A stretch of 64,000 nucleotides of DNA from Mesorhizobium sp. STM 4661 (GTDB lineage: Bacteria; Pseudomonadota; Alphaproteobacteria; Rhizobiales; Rhizobiaceae). A program made the position numbers and the translations under genes. Under the pieces are notes generated by a model. That model ran no database searches, was not told the DNA's origin, and was given only the letters and a program-made list of their open reading frames with translations. This document shows, piece by piece, positions 40,809 through 48,933 of this stretch. Positions within the stretch are counted from its first letter, which is position 1, and every line of letters starts with the position of its first letter. The stretch lies in the NCBI RefSeq assembly GCF_000359125.1, contig NZ_CAAF010000066.1:22857-86856 (forward strand), given 5' to 3'.

Positions 40809-41120
40809 TCAGAGTGAGCCGAGCTTGCCCAGGTCTTTGGCGACGAGGTAGTAGAAGGTCACGCGGCTCTTGGTGTTGTCGGCCGCCATTGCCTTGCAGG
40901 TCTTTTCGATTACCGCGTCCGCCGTGCCGCTGTCGGTGACGCCGAGCTTCTTGGCGGCCCAGTTGTTCCTGACGCGCTCGAGTTCCTTGGGATCCGTGCA
41001 GGAGACCAGCGATGAATCGCGGTTCCTGAGCGCAATGCCCAGATGCTTCACGATCTTGGCGACCGCGTCGGCGTCTGCCGCGGCGTCGTATTTCTTCACG
41101 TCTGCAAGATAGTCGGCCAT
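40809..41120 (-). CDS. DUF2853 family protein
   Basis: 103 residues from the ATG at 41120, with GAGGGGA upstream. The pattern MADYLADVKKYDAAADADAV, AKIVKHLGIALRNRDSSLVS and ending TFYYLVAKDLGKLGSL matches DUF2853, a small all-helical family of unknown function. It is a single gene next to the tmRNA gene. Confidence 0.85.
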   Translation of the reverse strand: MADYLADVKKYDAAADADAVAKIVKHLGIALRNRDSSLVSCTDPKELERVRNNWAAKKLGVTDSGTADAVIEKTCKAMAADNTKSRVTFYYLVAKDLGKLGSL

Positions 41121-41316
41121 CAAATTTCCCCTCGTCGGCGCCACGGGATTCGGTCGATGAGGGCTGTGGCGCGCTGCCGCAACTTGTGCGCTAGATCGGT
41201 AACTCCTCACCGCCGCAAAGCTTCGGTTGAGACCGTCTTCAAGTCAACCCTTCGTCCCGCAGTTTGACACAGACAAGAAGTGCCGTTCCGGCCTTTCATT
41301 TCTTGCGATGGCCCCC

Positions 41317-41322
41317 TATATT
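41317..41322 (+). promoter_or_regulatory. Probable -10 box of ssrA
   Basis: TATATT within CCCCCTATATTCG places transcription start near 41330, which is where the acceptor part of the two-piece tmRNA should begin. The -35 region 17 bp upstream (TTTCAT) is poor, so the element is tentative. Confidence 0.45.
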
Positions 41323-41330
41323 CGTTTTGT

Positions 41331-41606
41331 CGGCTCGACCGACTATGGCGATAAATGGGCGATGAAATAAGCCGTTCGGACCCGGGGGCGGTACCCGGCG
41401 CCTCCACCAAAAACCGCTCTTGATGAAGAGCGGCTTTTGCTGGGGGCGAAATAGGATCGACGAAGGTGTAAAGATCGTACTTTTGCCCGGCATTGTACCA
41501 CCGTCATCGGGCTAAACTTATAGTTGCCAACGACAACTATGCGGAAGCTCGTCTCGCTGCTTAATGCAGTGCGAACGCTTCAAATCAAGCCCTAGGGGTT
41601 CGCACT
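41331..41606 (+). ncRNA. ssrA: Transfer-messenger RNA, two-piece circularly permuted
   Basis: The acceptor piece comes first and ends CGCCTCCACCA at 41409, with a T-arm CCGGGGGCGGTACCCGG. A spacer containing the hairpin CCGCTC...GAGCGG (41414-41433) follows. The coding piece then begins GGGGGCG at 41442, which pairs over 7 bp with CGCCTCC of the acceptor (one G-U). The tag frame 41526-41564 reads GCC AAC GAC AAC TAT and on, ANDNYAEARLAA plus TAA. The coding piece probably ends at the hairpin GTGCGAAC/GTTCGCAC (41569-41605). It rescues stalled ribosomes and tags the products; the tag ends in Leu-Ala-Ala for ClpXP. The 5' end and processing sites are estimates. Confidence 0.9.
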
Positions 41607-41620
41607 TCTAGGCGGGGTTC

Positions 41621-41661
41621 GGAGGTACCTGGCAACAGAAACCTCCACTTCTCCCTTTTTC
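41621..41661 (+). terminator. Probable ssrA terminator
   Basis: GGAGGT (41621-41626) pairs with ACCTCC (41641-41646), and TTTTTC follows at 41656-41661. The spacing to the T-run is longer than ideal. The 150 bp from here to the end of ddl hold no other feature. Confidence 0.5.
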
Positions 41662-41815
41662 AATTTGTTGCGGCGGCAGGCCTGCCGGTCGGTTCCTTGC
41701 GTTGCGCCGGGGCGCCGGTCGAAGCGCGGCTGCGATTCGTGCTGGCCGAAACGGGATTGCAATCCGGCTGAGGAAGGCCGGGCCGGTCAGGCGTCTTTGT
41801 CCGCAATGACAAGTC

Positions 41816-42898
41816 TCAAGTTGCAGCCGGCACATTAGTGCCGGCACGTGCCAGGCCATGCGCCACCAGCCGGTCGATGACCTCCACATAGCTGACCCCA
41901 CTCGCCGCCATGGCCTTGGCATACATGCTGATGTCGGTGAAGCCGGGAATGGTGTTGAGTTCGTTCACGAGAGTGCGCATGTCGGCCGTCAGGAAGAAAT
42001 CGACGCGGGCCATGCCGTCGCAGCCGACGGCGCGAAAGGCCATGGCGGCAATCTCGCGGATCTTGCCTTCGATCTCCGGCGGCAGTTCAGCCGGAACCTT
42101 CAGGGCGGCGCCATTCTCGTCGATATATTTGGCATCATAGCTGTAGAAGCCGTGGCTTTCGGCCGGAACGATCTCGCCGGGCCGGGACACGAACAACCCG
42201 CCATTGGCGTCTTCCAGCACGCTGCATTCAATCTCGCGGCCGCTGATGAATTCCTCGGCGAGCAGCTTGCTGTCATGTTTGAGGCCCTCGGCGAGCGCTG
42301 CTTCATAGTCCAACTCGGTCGCGACCTTGCTGACGCCGACGGACGAGCCCTGCCGGGCGGGTTTGATGAAGAGCGGCAGTCCCAGGTCGCGCTGCAGGTC
42401 GGCAAAGGCCGGCGCCGCCCCTTGCGAAAGGGTAACGGACCGGGCCGTCGGCAATCCCGCCTCTTTCAGAAGGCGCTTTGCTATCTCCTTGTCGAGGGCC
42501 GTGGCCGAACCGAGGATCCCGCAGCCCACAAACGGCACCCGCGCCACTTCCGCCAGCCCCTGCACCGCGCCGTCCTCGCCATGCAGGCCGTGCAGCACCG
42601 GAAAGACGATATCGATCTTCGCCAGTTCGTGCGGCTCGCCGCTTGGCGGGATCGCCAGGATGCGGCCACGCCCGCCCGGCACGAGGCAGATCTCCGTTCC
42701 CGCGATCGGCTTTGCCAACGCCCCACCCTCGAAGCTGCTCAGCAGCCATTGGCCCTCACGGGTGACGAAGATCGGGACCGCGTCATATCTGGCGGGCTCC
42801 AGCGCGCGCATGACATTGGTGGCCGAAAGCACCGAAATCTCATGCTCGGCGGAGCGCCCGCCAAAGAGCACGGCAATGCGCAGTCTGTTCGCGGCCAT
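41816..42898 (-). CDS. ddl: D-alanine--D-alanine ligase
   Basis: 360 residues, an ATP-grasp enzyme. It starts LRIAVLFGGRSAEHEISVLS, followed by VFPVLHGLHGEDGAVQGLAE, FIKPARQGSSVGVSKVATE and the metal-binding NELNTIPGFTDISMYAKAMA. It joins two D-alanines for peptidoglycan. The usual cell-wall cluster (ftsQ, murB) is not adjacent, so this may be a second, stand-alone ligase of the DdlA type. The upstream intergenic gap to the LysR gene is 133 bp. Confidence 0.95.
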   Translation of the reverse strand: MAANRLRIAVLFGGRSAEHEISVLSATNVMRALEPARYDAVPIFVTREGQWLLSSFEGGALAKPIAGTEICLVPGGRGRILAIPPSGEPHELAKIDIVFPVLHGLHGEDGAVQGLAEVARVPFVGCGILGSATALDKEIAKRLLKEAGLPTARSVTLSQGAAPAFADLQRDLGLPLFIKPARQGSSVGVSKVATELDYEAALAEGLKHDSKLLAEEFISGREIECSVLEDANGGLFVSRPGEIVPAESHGFYSYDAKYIDENGAALKVPAELPPEIEGKIREIAAMAFRAVGCDGMARVDFFLTADMRTLVNELNTIPGFTDISMYAKAMAASGVSYVEVIDRLVAHGLARAGTNVPAAT

Positions 42899-43031
42899 GA
42901 ATATCTCCCAAATGGGCTGGTACTAAAGAAAGGGAAGCCGACAGTGATGCCGCGGCTGGATTTTCGTATACTCGTATACGAAATTCGCATATGCATTCAA
43001 GCGGGCGGCAGAAGCAGCAGCACAAAAAGCC

Positions 43032-43928
43032 TCAGCCAGCCGCGCCGCAAACCTCCCGCACGCACCCCCGCAGCCAGCGATGCACCGGGTCGGCGTCGAG
43101 CCGCGGATGCCAAAGCAATGAAATTGTCACCTCCAGCATAGAGACCGGGATGGCAAAACTATGCATTCCGGCGCGCAGATTGCCGGTATATCGCTCGGGA
43201 ACACTGGCAATCAGATCGGACGCCCGGGCCAAGGCCAGCGCGGTCGAGAAGCCGCCGACGATCATGACGATGTCCCGCTTCAATCCGAACGGCTCCAGGG
43301 CTTCGTCGATCGGTCCCCTGTCGAGACCGCGCCGCGAAACGCAGATGTGCTTGCCATCCGCATAACGGGCGGGCGTGATCTCGCCCTGGCTCAGCGCATG
43401 CCCCATTCGCACGACGCCAATGAAGCGATCCCGAAACAAAGCCTGCGTGCGCACCTCCGGACCCGTGGCGCCTCCCACGACGCCCGTCTCCAGATCGATG
43501 CTCCCCTCACGCAGCCGCGTGCTGTCCTTGTCCGACTTCAGCACAAAGCGCAGCCGCACGCCGGGAGCTTCCTCCCTGAGGCGAGCCATCAGGTCCAGTC
43601 CGAAGTTTTCCGCAAAACCTTCGCGGGTCCGCAACGTGAACGTTCGGGTCAATTGTTTGAGATCTGGCTTCTCCGCAGGACGCAGAGCCGCCTTGGCGTC
43701 CTCGACGAGCTGACCGACCCGCTCCCGGAGTTCGAGTGCCCGAGGTGTGGGAACGAGGCCGCGTCCGGCCCGGACCAATAGCGGATCGCCCGTCGTCTCG
43801 CGCAACCGCGCCAGCGCCCGGCTCATCGCCGACGGGCTAAGCCGCAACCGCCGGGCCGCACGCGCGACGCTGCCTTCCACCAGCAGCACATCAAGGGTGA
43901 CCAGCAGGTTGAGATCGGGTGTCGACAT
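43032..43928 (-). CDS. LysR-family transcriptional regulator
   Basis: 298 residues. The helix-turn-helix region is LNLLVTLDVLLVEGSVARAA and RRLRLSPSAMSRALARLRET; the effector domain runs about 90-290 (VRLRFVLKSDKDSTRLREGS). This pattern is of the NodD/PnbR-like group with the D-LETGVV segment. It is divergent from an MFS exporter gene (141 bp gap) and probably controls it. The inducer is not visible. Confidence 0.88.
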   Translation of the reverse strand: MSTPDLNLLVTLDVLLVEGSVARAARRLRLSPSAMSRALARLRETTGDPLLVRAGRGLVPTPRALELRERVGQLVEDAKAALRPAEKPDLKQLTRTFTLRTREGFAENFGLDLMARLREEAPGVRLRFVLKSDKDSTRLREGSIDLETGVVGGATGPEVRTQALFRDRFIGVVRMGHALSQGEITPARYADGKHICVSRRGLDRGPIDEALEPFGLKRDIVMIVGGFSTALALARASDLIASVPERYTGNLRAGMHSFAIPVSMLEVTISLLWHPRLDADPVHRWLRGCVREVCGAAG

Positions 43929-44069
43929 GCACCTGGCATAGCACGGCTTGATCGTGGTGTGGCGTCAAATGCACGAATAGAATGCAAATGATGCGCATTC
44001 CGCCATATCAGGCAAAGGACTATTTTCCGGCAGCTCCGTCACGGGAGCCACCAGAAGACGGAGTTCACG

Positions 44070-45539
44070 TTGAAGCCAATCGTTGCAGGACAGCCAATCA
44101 TCACGGGACAGAATACGGCGGCAGCCCCAAGTGCGGTACCGACACCTTCGATCCGGTGGGCGCTCGCCGGTCTGTCGCTGTCGATGCTGCTGTCCTCGCT
44201 CGGCACCAGCATCGCCAATGTCGGTCTGCCGAATTTGGCGCAGGCGTTCAACGCCTCCTTCCAGGACGTCCAGTGGATCGTGCTGGCTTATCTCCTGGCG
44301 ATCACCACGCTGATCGTCAGCGTCGGGCGGCTCGGCGACATCGCCGGCCGCCGCCGGCTGCTGCTTGCCGGGATCTTCCTGTTCACCGCTGCCTCGGGCC
44401 TATGCGGCTTCGCGACCACGCTCTGGTGGCTGGTCGCGGCCCGGGCTGTGCAGGGCCTGGGGGCGGCCATCATGATGGCCCTGACCATCGCCTTTGTGGC
44501 CGACACCGTTCCGAAAGCAAGAACGGGTAGCGCCATGGGTCTGCTTGGAACGATGTCCGCGATCGGCACCGCTCTCGGCCCATCGCTCGGCGGTGTCTTG
44601 ATCGCCGGCTTTGATTGGCGGGCAATCTTTCTCATCGCGGTGCCGCTGGGCATGCTGACTTTTTACCTCGCGCATCGCCATCTGCCGGTTGATCGCGTCG
44701 AGCCGAAAGCCGATCGGGCCGGCTTCGACACAATCGGCACGCTGCTGCTTGCCATGACACTCGCGGCCTATGCGCTCGCCATGACGGCCGGGCGCGGCAG
44801 TTTCGGTCCGCTCAACATGGCGCTGCTGCTGGCTGCTCTCTTCGGGGTCGGCCTCTTCGTGCTCGCTGAGGCAAGAACAGCATCACCGCTCGTCCGATTG
44901 GCGATGTTCCGCGATCAGGCGCTGAGTGCGAGCCTCGCCATGAACGCTCTGGTCTCGACGGTGATGATGGCAACGCTGGTGGTCGTGCCGTTCTACCTCT
45001 CCCGCGCGCTTGGGCTCAACGAGGCTCTTGTCGGGCTGACCATGTCGATTGGCCCGATCGTCTCCGCGCTGAGCGGTGTCGTGGCCGGCCGTATCGTCGA
45101 CCGTTTGGGCGCGCCGACGATGGTCGGCGCCGGACTTGTCCTGATGACGGCTGGTTCGTTCGCCCTGTCCGTGATTCCGGCATCGTTCGGCATTGCAGGC
45201 TACATTGCCGCCATCATAATCCTGACCCCCGGTTATCAAATGTTCCAGGCGGCCAACAACACCGCCGTCATGATGGATGTCAGGCCGGACCAGCGCGGCG
45301 TCGTTTCCGGCATGCTCAGCCTGTCGCGCAATCTCGGCCTCATCACCGGCGCATCCGTCATGGGTGCGGTGTTCGCGCTCGCATCAGCGACGACCGACAT
45401 CGCGACGGCGCCTGCCGAAGCCATTGCGTCAGGCATGCGGATCACCTTCGCCGTGGCGGCAAGCCTGATCGTTGTCGCGCTCGCCATCGCGGCCGCAAGC
45501 CACGTCCTTGCGACACGGCGAACCGGATCGCAGGCATGA
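44070..45539 (+). CDS. MFS exporter, 14-helix DHA2-like
   Basis: 489 residues from a TTG with GGAG upstream. Fourteen predicted membrane helices; motif A in VSVGRLGDIAGRRRLLLAGI, motif C-like GTALGPSLGGVLIAGFDWRA. Such transporters extrude drugs or metabolites with protons. It is divergent from a LysR regulator. The terminator hairpin at its stop separates it from the next, convergent, MFS gene. Confidence 0.88.
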   Translation: MKPIVAGQPIITGQNTAAAPSAVPTPSIRWALAGLSLSMLLSSLGTSIANVGLPNLAQAFNASFQDVQWIVLAYLLAITTLIVSVGRLGDIAGRRRLLLAGIFLFTAASGLCGFATTLWWLVAARAVQGLGAAIMMALTIAFVADTVPKARTGSAMGLLGTMSAIGTALGPSLGGVLIAGFDWRAIFLIAVPLGMLTFYLAHRHLPVDRVEPKADRAGFDTIGTLLLAMTLAAYALAMTAGRGSFGPLNMALLLAALFGVGLFVLAEARTASPLVRLAMFRDQALSASLAMNALVSTVMMATLVVVPFYLSRALGLNEALVGLTMSIGPIVSALSGVVAGRIVDRLGAPTMVGAGLVLMTAGSFALSVIPASFGIAGYIAAIIILTPGYQMFQAANNTAVMMDVRPDQRGVVSGMLSLSRNLGLITGASVMGAVFALASATTDIATAPAEAIASGMRITFAVAASLIVVALAIAAASHVLATRRTGSQA

Positions 45540-45540
45540 A

Positions 45541-45565
45541 AAAGGCCGGGACTGCCCCGGCCTTT
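45541..45565. terminator. Bidirectional terminator between convergent MFS genes
   Basis: AAAGGCCGGG (45541-45550) and CCCGGCCTTT (45556-45565) form a perfect 10-bp stem with a 5-nt loop, with T or A runs on both outer sides. It lies right after the first MFS stop codon. Confidence 0.85.
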
Positions 45566-45584
45566 CCCAAAGGTCTGGCGATAG

Positions 45585-46790
45585 TTACTCGGCCGGCGCT
45601 TCGATGGCTTCGCGTCCGCGGCCGAGCGTCACCTTGGCCAGCATGAAGGAAATCACCGCGCAAAGCGTGATGCCGGCGACCATCGGCAGCGGCGTTCCGT
45701 CGAAGAACACGCCGGCGACACCCATGGCGACCGCGCCGATGGCGAAGTGCAGCGTGCCCATCAGCGCCGACGCGGTGCCGGCGATTTCGCCGTGCTCCTC
45801 CATGGCCAACACCGAAGTCGTCGGGATGACCAGGCCGAGGAAGCCGTAACCGACGAACAACAGCGCCGCCATCACGTCGAGCCGGTCGACGCCGGATGCC
45901 ATCACCGCGAACAGCACCACCATCGTCGTCGCATAGCCGACCACCGCGACACGCACCACGCGCCGAAGGCCGAAGCGCTCCGACAGCATTCCCGTCAGCT
46001 GCGACATACCGATGAAGGCAACCGCGTTGATCGAGAAGAACACGCTGTAGACCGAAGGCGACAGTCCGTAATGGTCGATCAGGATGAAGGACGAGCTCGA
46101 CAGATAGACAAAGAAGCTCGCAATGCCGAAGCCGGCGATGGCCGTCAGGCCAAGGAAGTTGCGATCACTCATCAGAAAGCGATAGGCAGAGAGCGCGGTG
46201 CCGAAGGAGGAGCCGGCACGCTCTTCGACCGGACGGGTTTCCTTGAGCGAGGTGGCCAAAAGGATGGTGGCGAGCACCGCCCCGCCGGTCACCGTCCAGA
46301 ACACGGCACGCCAGCCGAAATTCTCGATGATGACGCTGCCGGTCAGCGGCGCCAGGATCGGCGACACCGAAAACACCAGCATCAGCAGCGACATCAGCTT
46401 GGCGGCCTCGGTGCCGGTGTGCAGGTCGCGCACGATGGCGCGCGGCACCGCCATGCCGGCGCTGGCGCCAAGCCCTTGCAGGAAACGGAAGGCGATCAGC
46501 CATTCGATGGTCGGCGCCAGCGCCGAGCCGATACCGCCGACCATGAACAGCGCCAAGCCGCCATAGAGCGGCAGCTTGCGGCCGACCATGTCGGAGATCG
46601 GCCCGACAACGATCTGGCCGAAACCCATGGACAGGAAGAAGATCAGCAGGCTCATCTGCACGGCGGCGGTACTGGCGTTGAGATCCTCGCCGATCGAAGG
46701 CAATGCCGGAAGATACATGTCGATGGCGAAGGGGCCGATGGCGGACAACAGGCCGAGCACGACCGCGATGCGGAGGAATTTAGGATTCAT
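45585..46790 (-). CDS. MFS exporter, Bcr/CflA family
   Basis: 401 residues, 12 membrane helices. IGPFAIDMYLPALPSIGEDL at the start, followed by MSLLIFFLSMGFGQIVVGPI and MVGRKLPLYGGLALFMVGGI, are the Bcr/CflA signature. The family exports bicyclomycin, chloramphenicol-like compounds, or sulfonamides; the substrate here is unknown. It is divergent from a TetR regulator with two candidate operators between, so it is likely a repressed efflux gene. Confidence 0.92.
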   Translation of the reverse strand: MNPKFLRIAVVLGLLSAIGPFAIDMYLPALPSIGEDLNASTAAVQMSLLIFFLSMGFGQIVVGPISDMVGRKLPLYGGLALFMVGGIGSALAPTIEWLIAFRFLQGLGASAGMAVPRAIVRDLHTGTEAAKLMSLLMLVFSVSPILAPLTGSVIIENFGWRAVFWTVTGGAVLATILLATSLKETRPVEERAGSSFGTALSAYRFLMSDRNFLGLTAIAGFGIASFFVYLSSSSFILIDHYGLSPSVYSVFFSINAVAFIGMSQLTGMLSERFGLRRVVRVAVVGYATTMVVLFAVMASGVDRLDVMAALLFVGYGFLGLVIPTTSVLAMEEHGEIAGTASALMGTLHFAIGAVAMGVAGVFFDGTPLPMVAGITLCAVISFMLAKVTLGRGREAIEAPAE

Positions 46791-46876
46791 GATGCAGGCT
46801 TCTTTCGAATCTGGTTGCCGCCGCGGACCGGCGTCTAACCCTAGGACGTTTCATCCCATGAAATTCCGACTCTCCA

Positions 46877-46921
46877 GAGCGAACTCTATTCGTCTCTACT
46901 GAGCGAATTCCATTCGTCTCT
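46877..46921. promoter_or_regulatory. Two tandem candidate TetR operators
   Basis: Two 21-bp direct repeats (46877-46897 and 46901-46921) start 24 bp apart. They differ at two positions. The second contains a perfect palindrome CGAAT-TCC-ATTCG, and the first a nearly perfect version. A 24-bp spacing puts both on nearly the same face of DNA. They sit in the 212-bp gap between the Bcr/CflA exporter and the TetR gene. Confidence 0.6.
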
Positions 46922-47002
46922 GCGGAGTGAAATCTCTTTATATCAGGTCCACAAATTTAGACACTCTTGTCCAATTCGTCAATCACCTCTATATAGATTT
47001 TC

Positions 47003-47692
47003 ATGAAGCTCGGCGTTTCTCCTGACATCATCCCGTCACGCGGCCATGAGGCCAAGCGTGTCTCCATCATGGATGCTGCCAGTGAGGTGTTCTGCCGCGA
47101 GAGTTTCGCCGGCGCCAATATCGACATGATCGCCGCCGAAGCCGGCGTGTCCCGCCAGACGATCTATAACCACCATGGCGACAAGGAGAAACTCTTCGTC
47201 GCCATCGTCCGCGATCTCACCGAGCGCTGCAATGCCGGTATCTTCGCCACCATTTCGACCTTTCCCGACCAGCCGAAGGATCTCGAAGCCGACCTGATCG
47301 CTTTCGCCGTGCGCATGAACCGCAACTGCATCTGCAACCGCGACGGAAAATTCCTGCGCAAGCTGATCCAGACCGAGGGCGAGCGCTATCCCGAGCTCTT
47401 CGCCGAATGGCGCGAACAGGGACCGGGCAGGACATGGCCGGCGATCGCCGCCCGTTTTGCCCGCCTCGCCCATGCCGGTTTCCTCGACATCGACGATCCC
47501 GATGTCGCGGCGCGCCAGTTCCTGGCGCTTGCCAACGCCGAATTGCAGACCACCTTCATGCTCGGCGGCACGCCCGACGAAGACGAGGTGCTGCAATCGG
47601 CGACACATGGCGTACGCACCTTCCTGCGCGCCTTCGGCAAGCGGCAGCCCGCGGCCAACGCCGGCAAACAAGGCGCGCTGACCAACGCCTGA
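47003..47692 (+). CDS. TetR-family regulator
   Basis: 229 residues. The DNA-binding domain runs about 20-70: IMDAASEVFCRESFAGANID and IAAEAGVSRQTIYNHHGDKE. The C-terminal AefR-like ligand domain (about 85-215) contains FLRKLIQTEGERYPELFAEW. It is divergent from the exporter at 45585 and probably represses it through the repeats at 46877-46921. The ligand is unknown. Confidence 0.9.
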   Translation: MKLGVSPDIIPSRGHEAKRVSIMDAASEVFCRESFAGANIDMIAAEAGVSRQTIYNHHGDKEKLFVAIVRDLTERCNAGIFATISTFPDQPKDLEADLIAFAVRMNRNCICNRDGKFLRKLIQTEGERYPELFAEWREQGPGRTWPAIAARFARLAHAGFLDIDDPDVAARQFLALANAELQTTFMLGGTPDEDEVLQSATHGVRTFLRAFGKRQPAANAGKQGALTNA

Positions 47693-47892
47693 TGCATGTC
47701 GCCCAAAGCCTGCCCACGGGCTCGACCCGAGGGGTGCGTAGCGGTTTTGGGACAACGACATGCATGAGACAAAGCGATCAAATCTCAGGCATCGTTGTCT
47801 CGCATCCGCACCGTCGGCCGCTATATCAGGTTTACGCCGCCCTCAAGCTTGATTACAGCTATGCGGACGATTCAACGGAACCCGACCAGAAT

Positions 47893-48426
47893 ATGGCCGA
47901 CGACCACATCCGCTACGACATTCTGGCCCAGGAGGCGTTGCGCGGCGTCATGCGCAAAGTCCTGGCCGAGGTCGCGCGCACCGGCCTCCCCGGCAACCAT
48001 CATTTCTTCATCACGTTCCTGACCGGCGCGCCGGGCGTGCGCGTGTCCTCCCGGCTGCGCGAGCGCTATCCCGAACAGATGACGATCGTCATCCAGTTCC
48101 AGTATTGGGACCTGAAAGTGACCGACACCGGCTTCGAGGTCGGACTGTCCTTCTCCGACGTGCCGGAAAAGCTGGAAATCCCGTTCTCGGCCGTGCGCGG
48201 CTTTTACGACCCGTCCGTCAATTTCGAGCTCGAATTCGACGTGAAGACGGAAACCTCGGCGGAGGACGAACCGGCCACCCAGCCTTCCGAGCCACTGGCC
48301 ATCGTCGCCGAGAAGAAGCCGGAAACCAAGAAGAAGGTCGCCGAGGCCGAAAAGAAGCCAGCCGCGGCCGACGCCGCGGCCAAGGGCGCCGAAGTGGTGT
48401 CCCTCGACGCCTTCCGCAAGAAATAG
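47893..48426 (+). CDS. sspB: SspB-type ClpXP adaptor (alphaproteobacterial)
   Basis: 177 residues from the ATG at 47893. IRYDILAQEALRGVMRKVLA and TGLPGNHHFFITFLTGAPGV, then MTIVIQFQYWDLKVTDTGFE, match the SspB tag-binding fold. A long Lys/Ala/Glu linker (about 125-165) ends in VVSLDAFRKK, the C-terminal tail that docks on ClpX. It delivers tmRNA-tagged proteins for degradation; the tag template lies at 41526 in this window. It heads a small run of genes with the DUF4169 and ribbon-helix-helix genes. Confidence 0.93.
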   Translation: MADDHIRYDILAQEALRGVMRKVLAEVARTGLPGNHHFFITFLTGAPGVRVSSRLRERYPEQMTIVIQFQYWDLKVTDTGFEVGLSFSDVPEKLEIPFSAVRGFYDPSVNFELEFDVKTETSAEDEPATQPSEPLAIVAEKKPETKKKVAEAEKKPAAADAAAKGAEVVSLDAFRKK

Positions 48427-48444
48427 CCAGGCGGGCCGCGCGAG

Positions 48445-48690
48445 ATGGCCGACATCGTCAATCTCCGCCATGCCCGCAAGCAGAAGACGCGCGCGGAAAA
48501 GGAACGCTTGGCCGAGCAGAACCGGGCGCTGCACGGCCGCTCCAAGGCTGAGCGAGAGCGTGACCGGCTGACTGCCGACATGAGCGAAAAGTTCGTTGCG
48601 GGCCATCGCCGCGAAAAGCCCGGCGAACCGGACGACCGGAGCATCGGGCCGAAAAGTGCGCAGCGGTTGTCGGATGAATCCGATGCCTGA
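48445..48690 (+). CDS. DUF4169 family small protein
   Basis: 81 residues. The start MADIVNLRHARKQKTRAEKE is the DUF4169 pattern; the whole is charged and helical. The function is unknown. It lies 18 bp after sspB and 6 bp before the ribbon-helix-helix gene, an arrangement I recall in other alphaproteobacteria. Confidence 0.85.
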   Translation: MADIVNLRHARKQKTRAEKERLAEQNRALHGRSKAERERDRLTADMSEKFVAGHRREKPGEPDDRSIGPKSAQRLSDESDA

Positions 48691-48696
48691 AGTGAA

Positions 48697-48930
48697 ATGA
48701 GCCCGGTCGAAAAACGCTCGGTGACCATTCGCGGCCATCGTACCAGCTATTCGCTCGAAAAACCCTTTTATGACGATCTCGTCGCCATTGCGGCCGAACG
48801 AAAACTGACGCTTGCCGCGCTGGTCGCCGAAATCGATGAAAGCCGTCCGCGCGACGCCAATCTGTCGTCGGCGCTCAGGCTTCACGTCCTGGACTGGGCC
48901 AAGCGAAACGGACGACCAACGGAAAACTGA
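48697..48930 (+). CDS. Ribbon-helix-helix domain protein
   Basis: 77 residues: VEKRSVTIRGHRTSYSLEKP, FYDDLVAIAAERKLTLAALV and AEIDESRPRDANLSSALRLH match the RHH_4-type family. It may bind DNA, but its targets are unknown. It is the last gene of the sspB run and stops 3 bp before the end of the convergent AsmA gene. Confidence 0.85.
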   Translation: MSPVEKRSVTIRGHRTSYSLEKPFYDDLVAIAAERKLTLAALVAEIDESRPRDANLSSALRLHVLDWAKRNGRPTEN

Positions 48931-48933
48931 ACC

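Noticed and set aside
41207..41922. Several short frames between the DUF2853 gene and ddl
   Set aside because: The stretch is explained by the tmRNA gene and its terminator; the frames cross structured RNA elements.
47407..47892. Upstream extension of the sspB frame through the TetR gene
   Set aside because: The extension overlaps a real TetR gene and is Arg-rich; the SspB homology starts at the ATG 47893.
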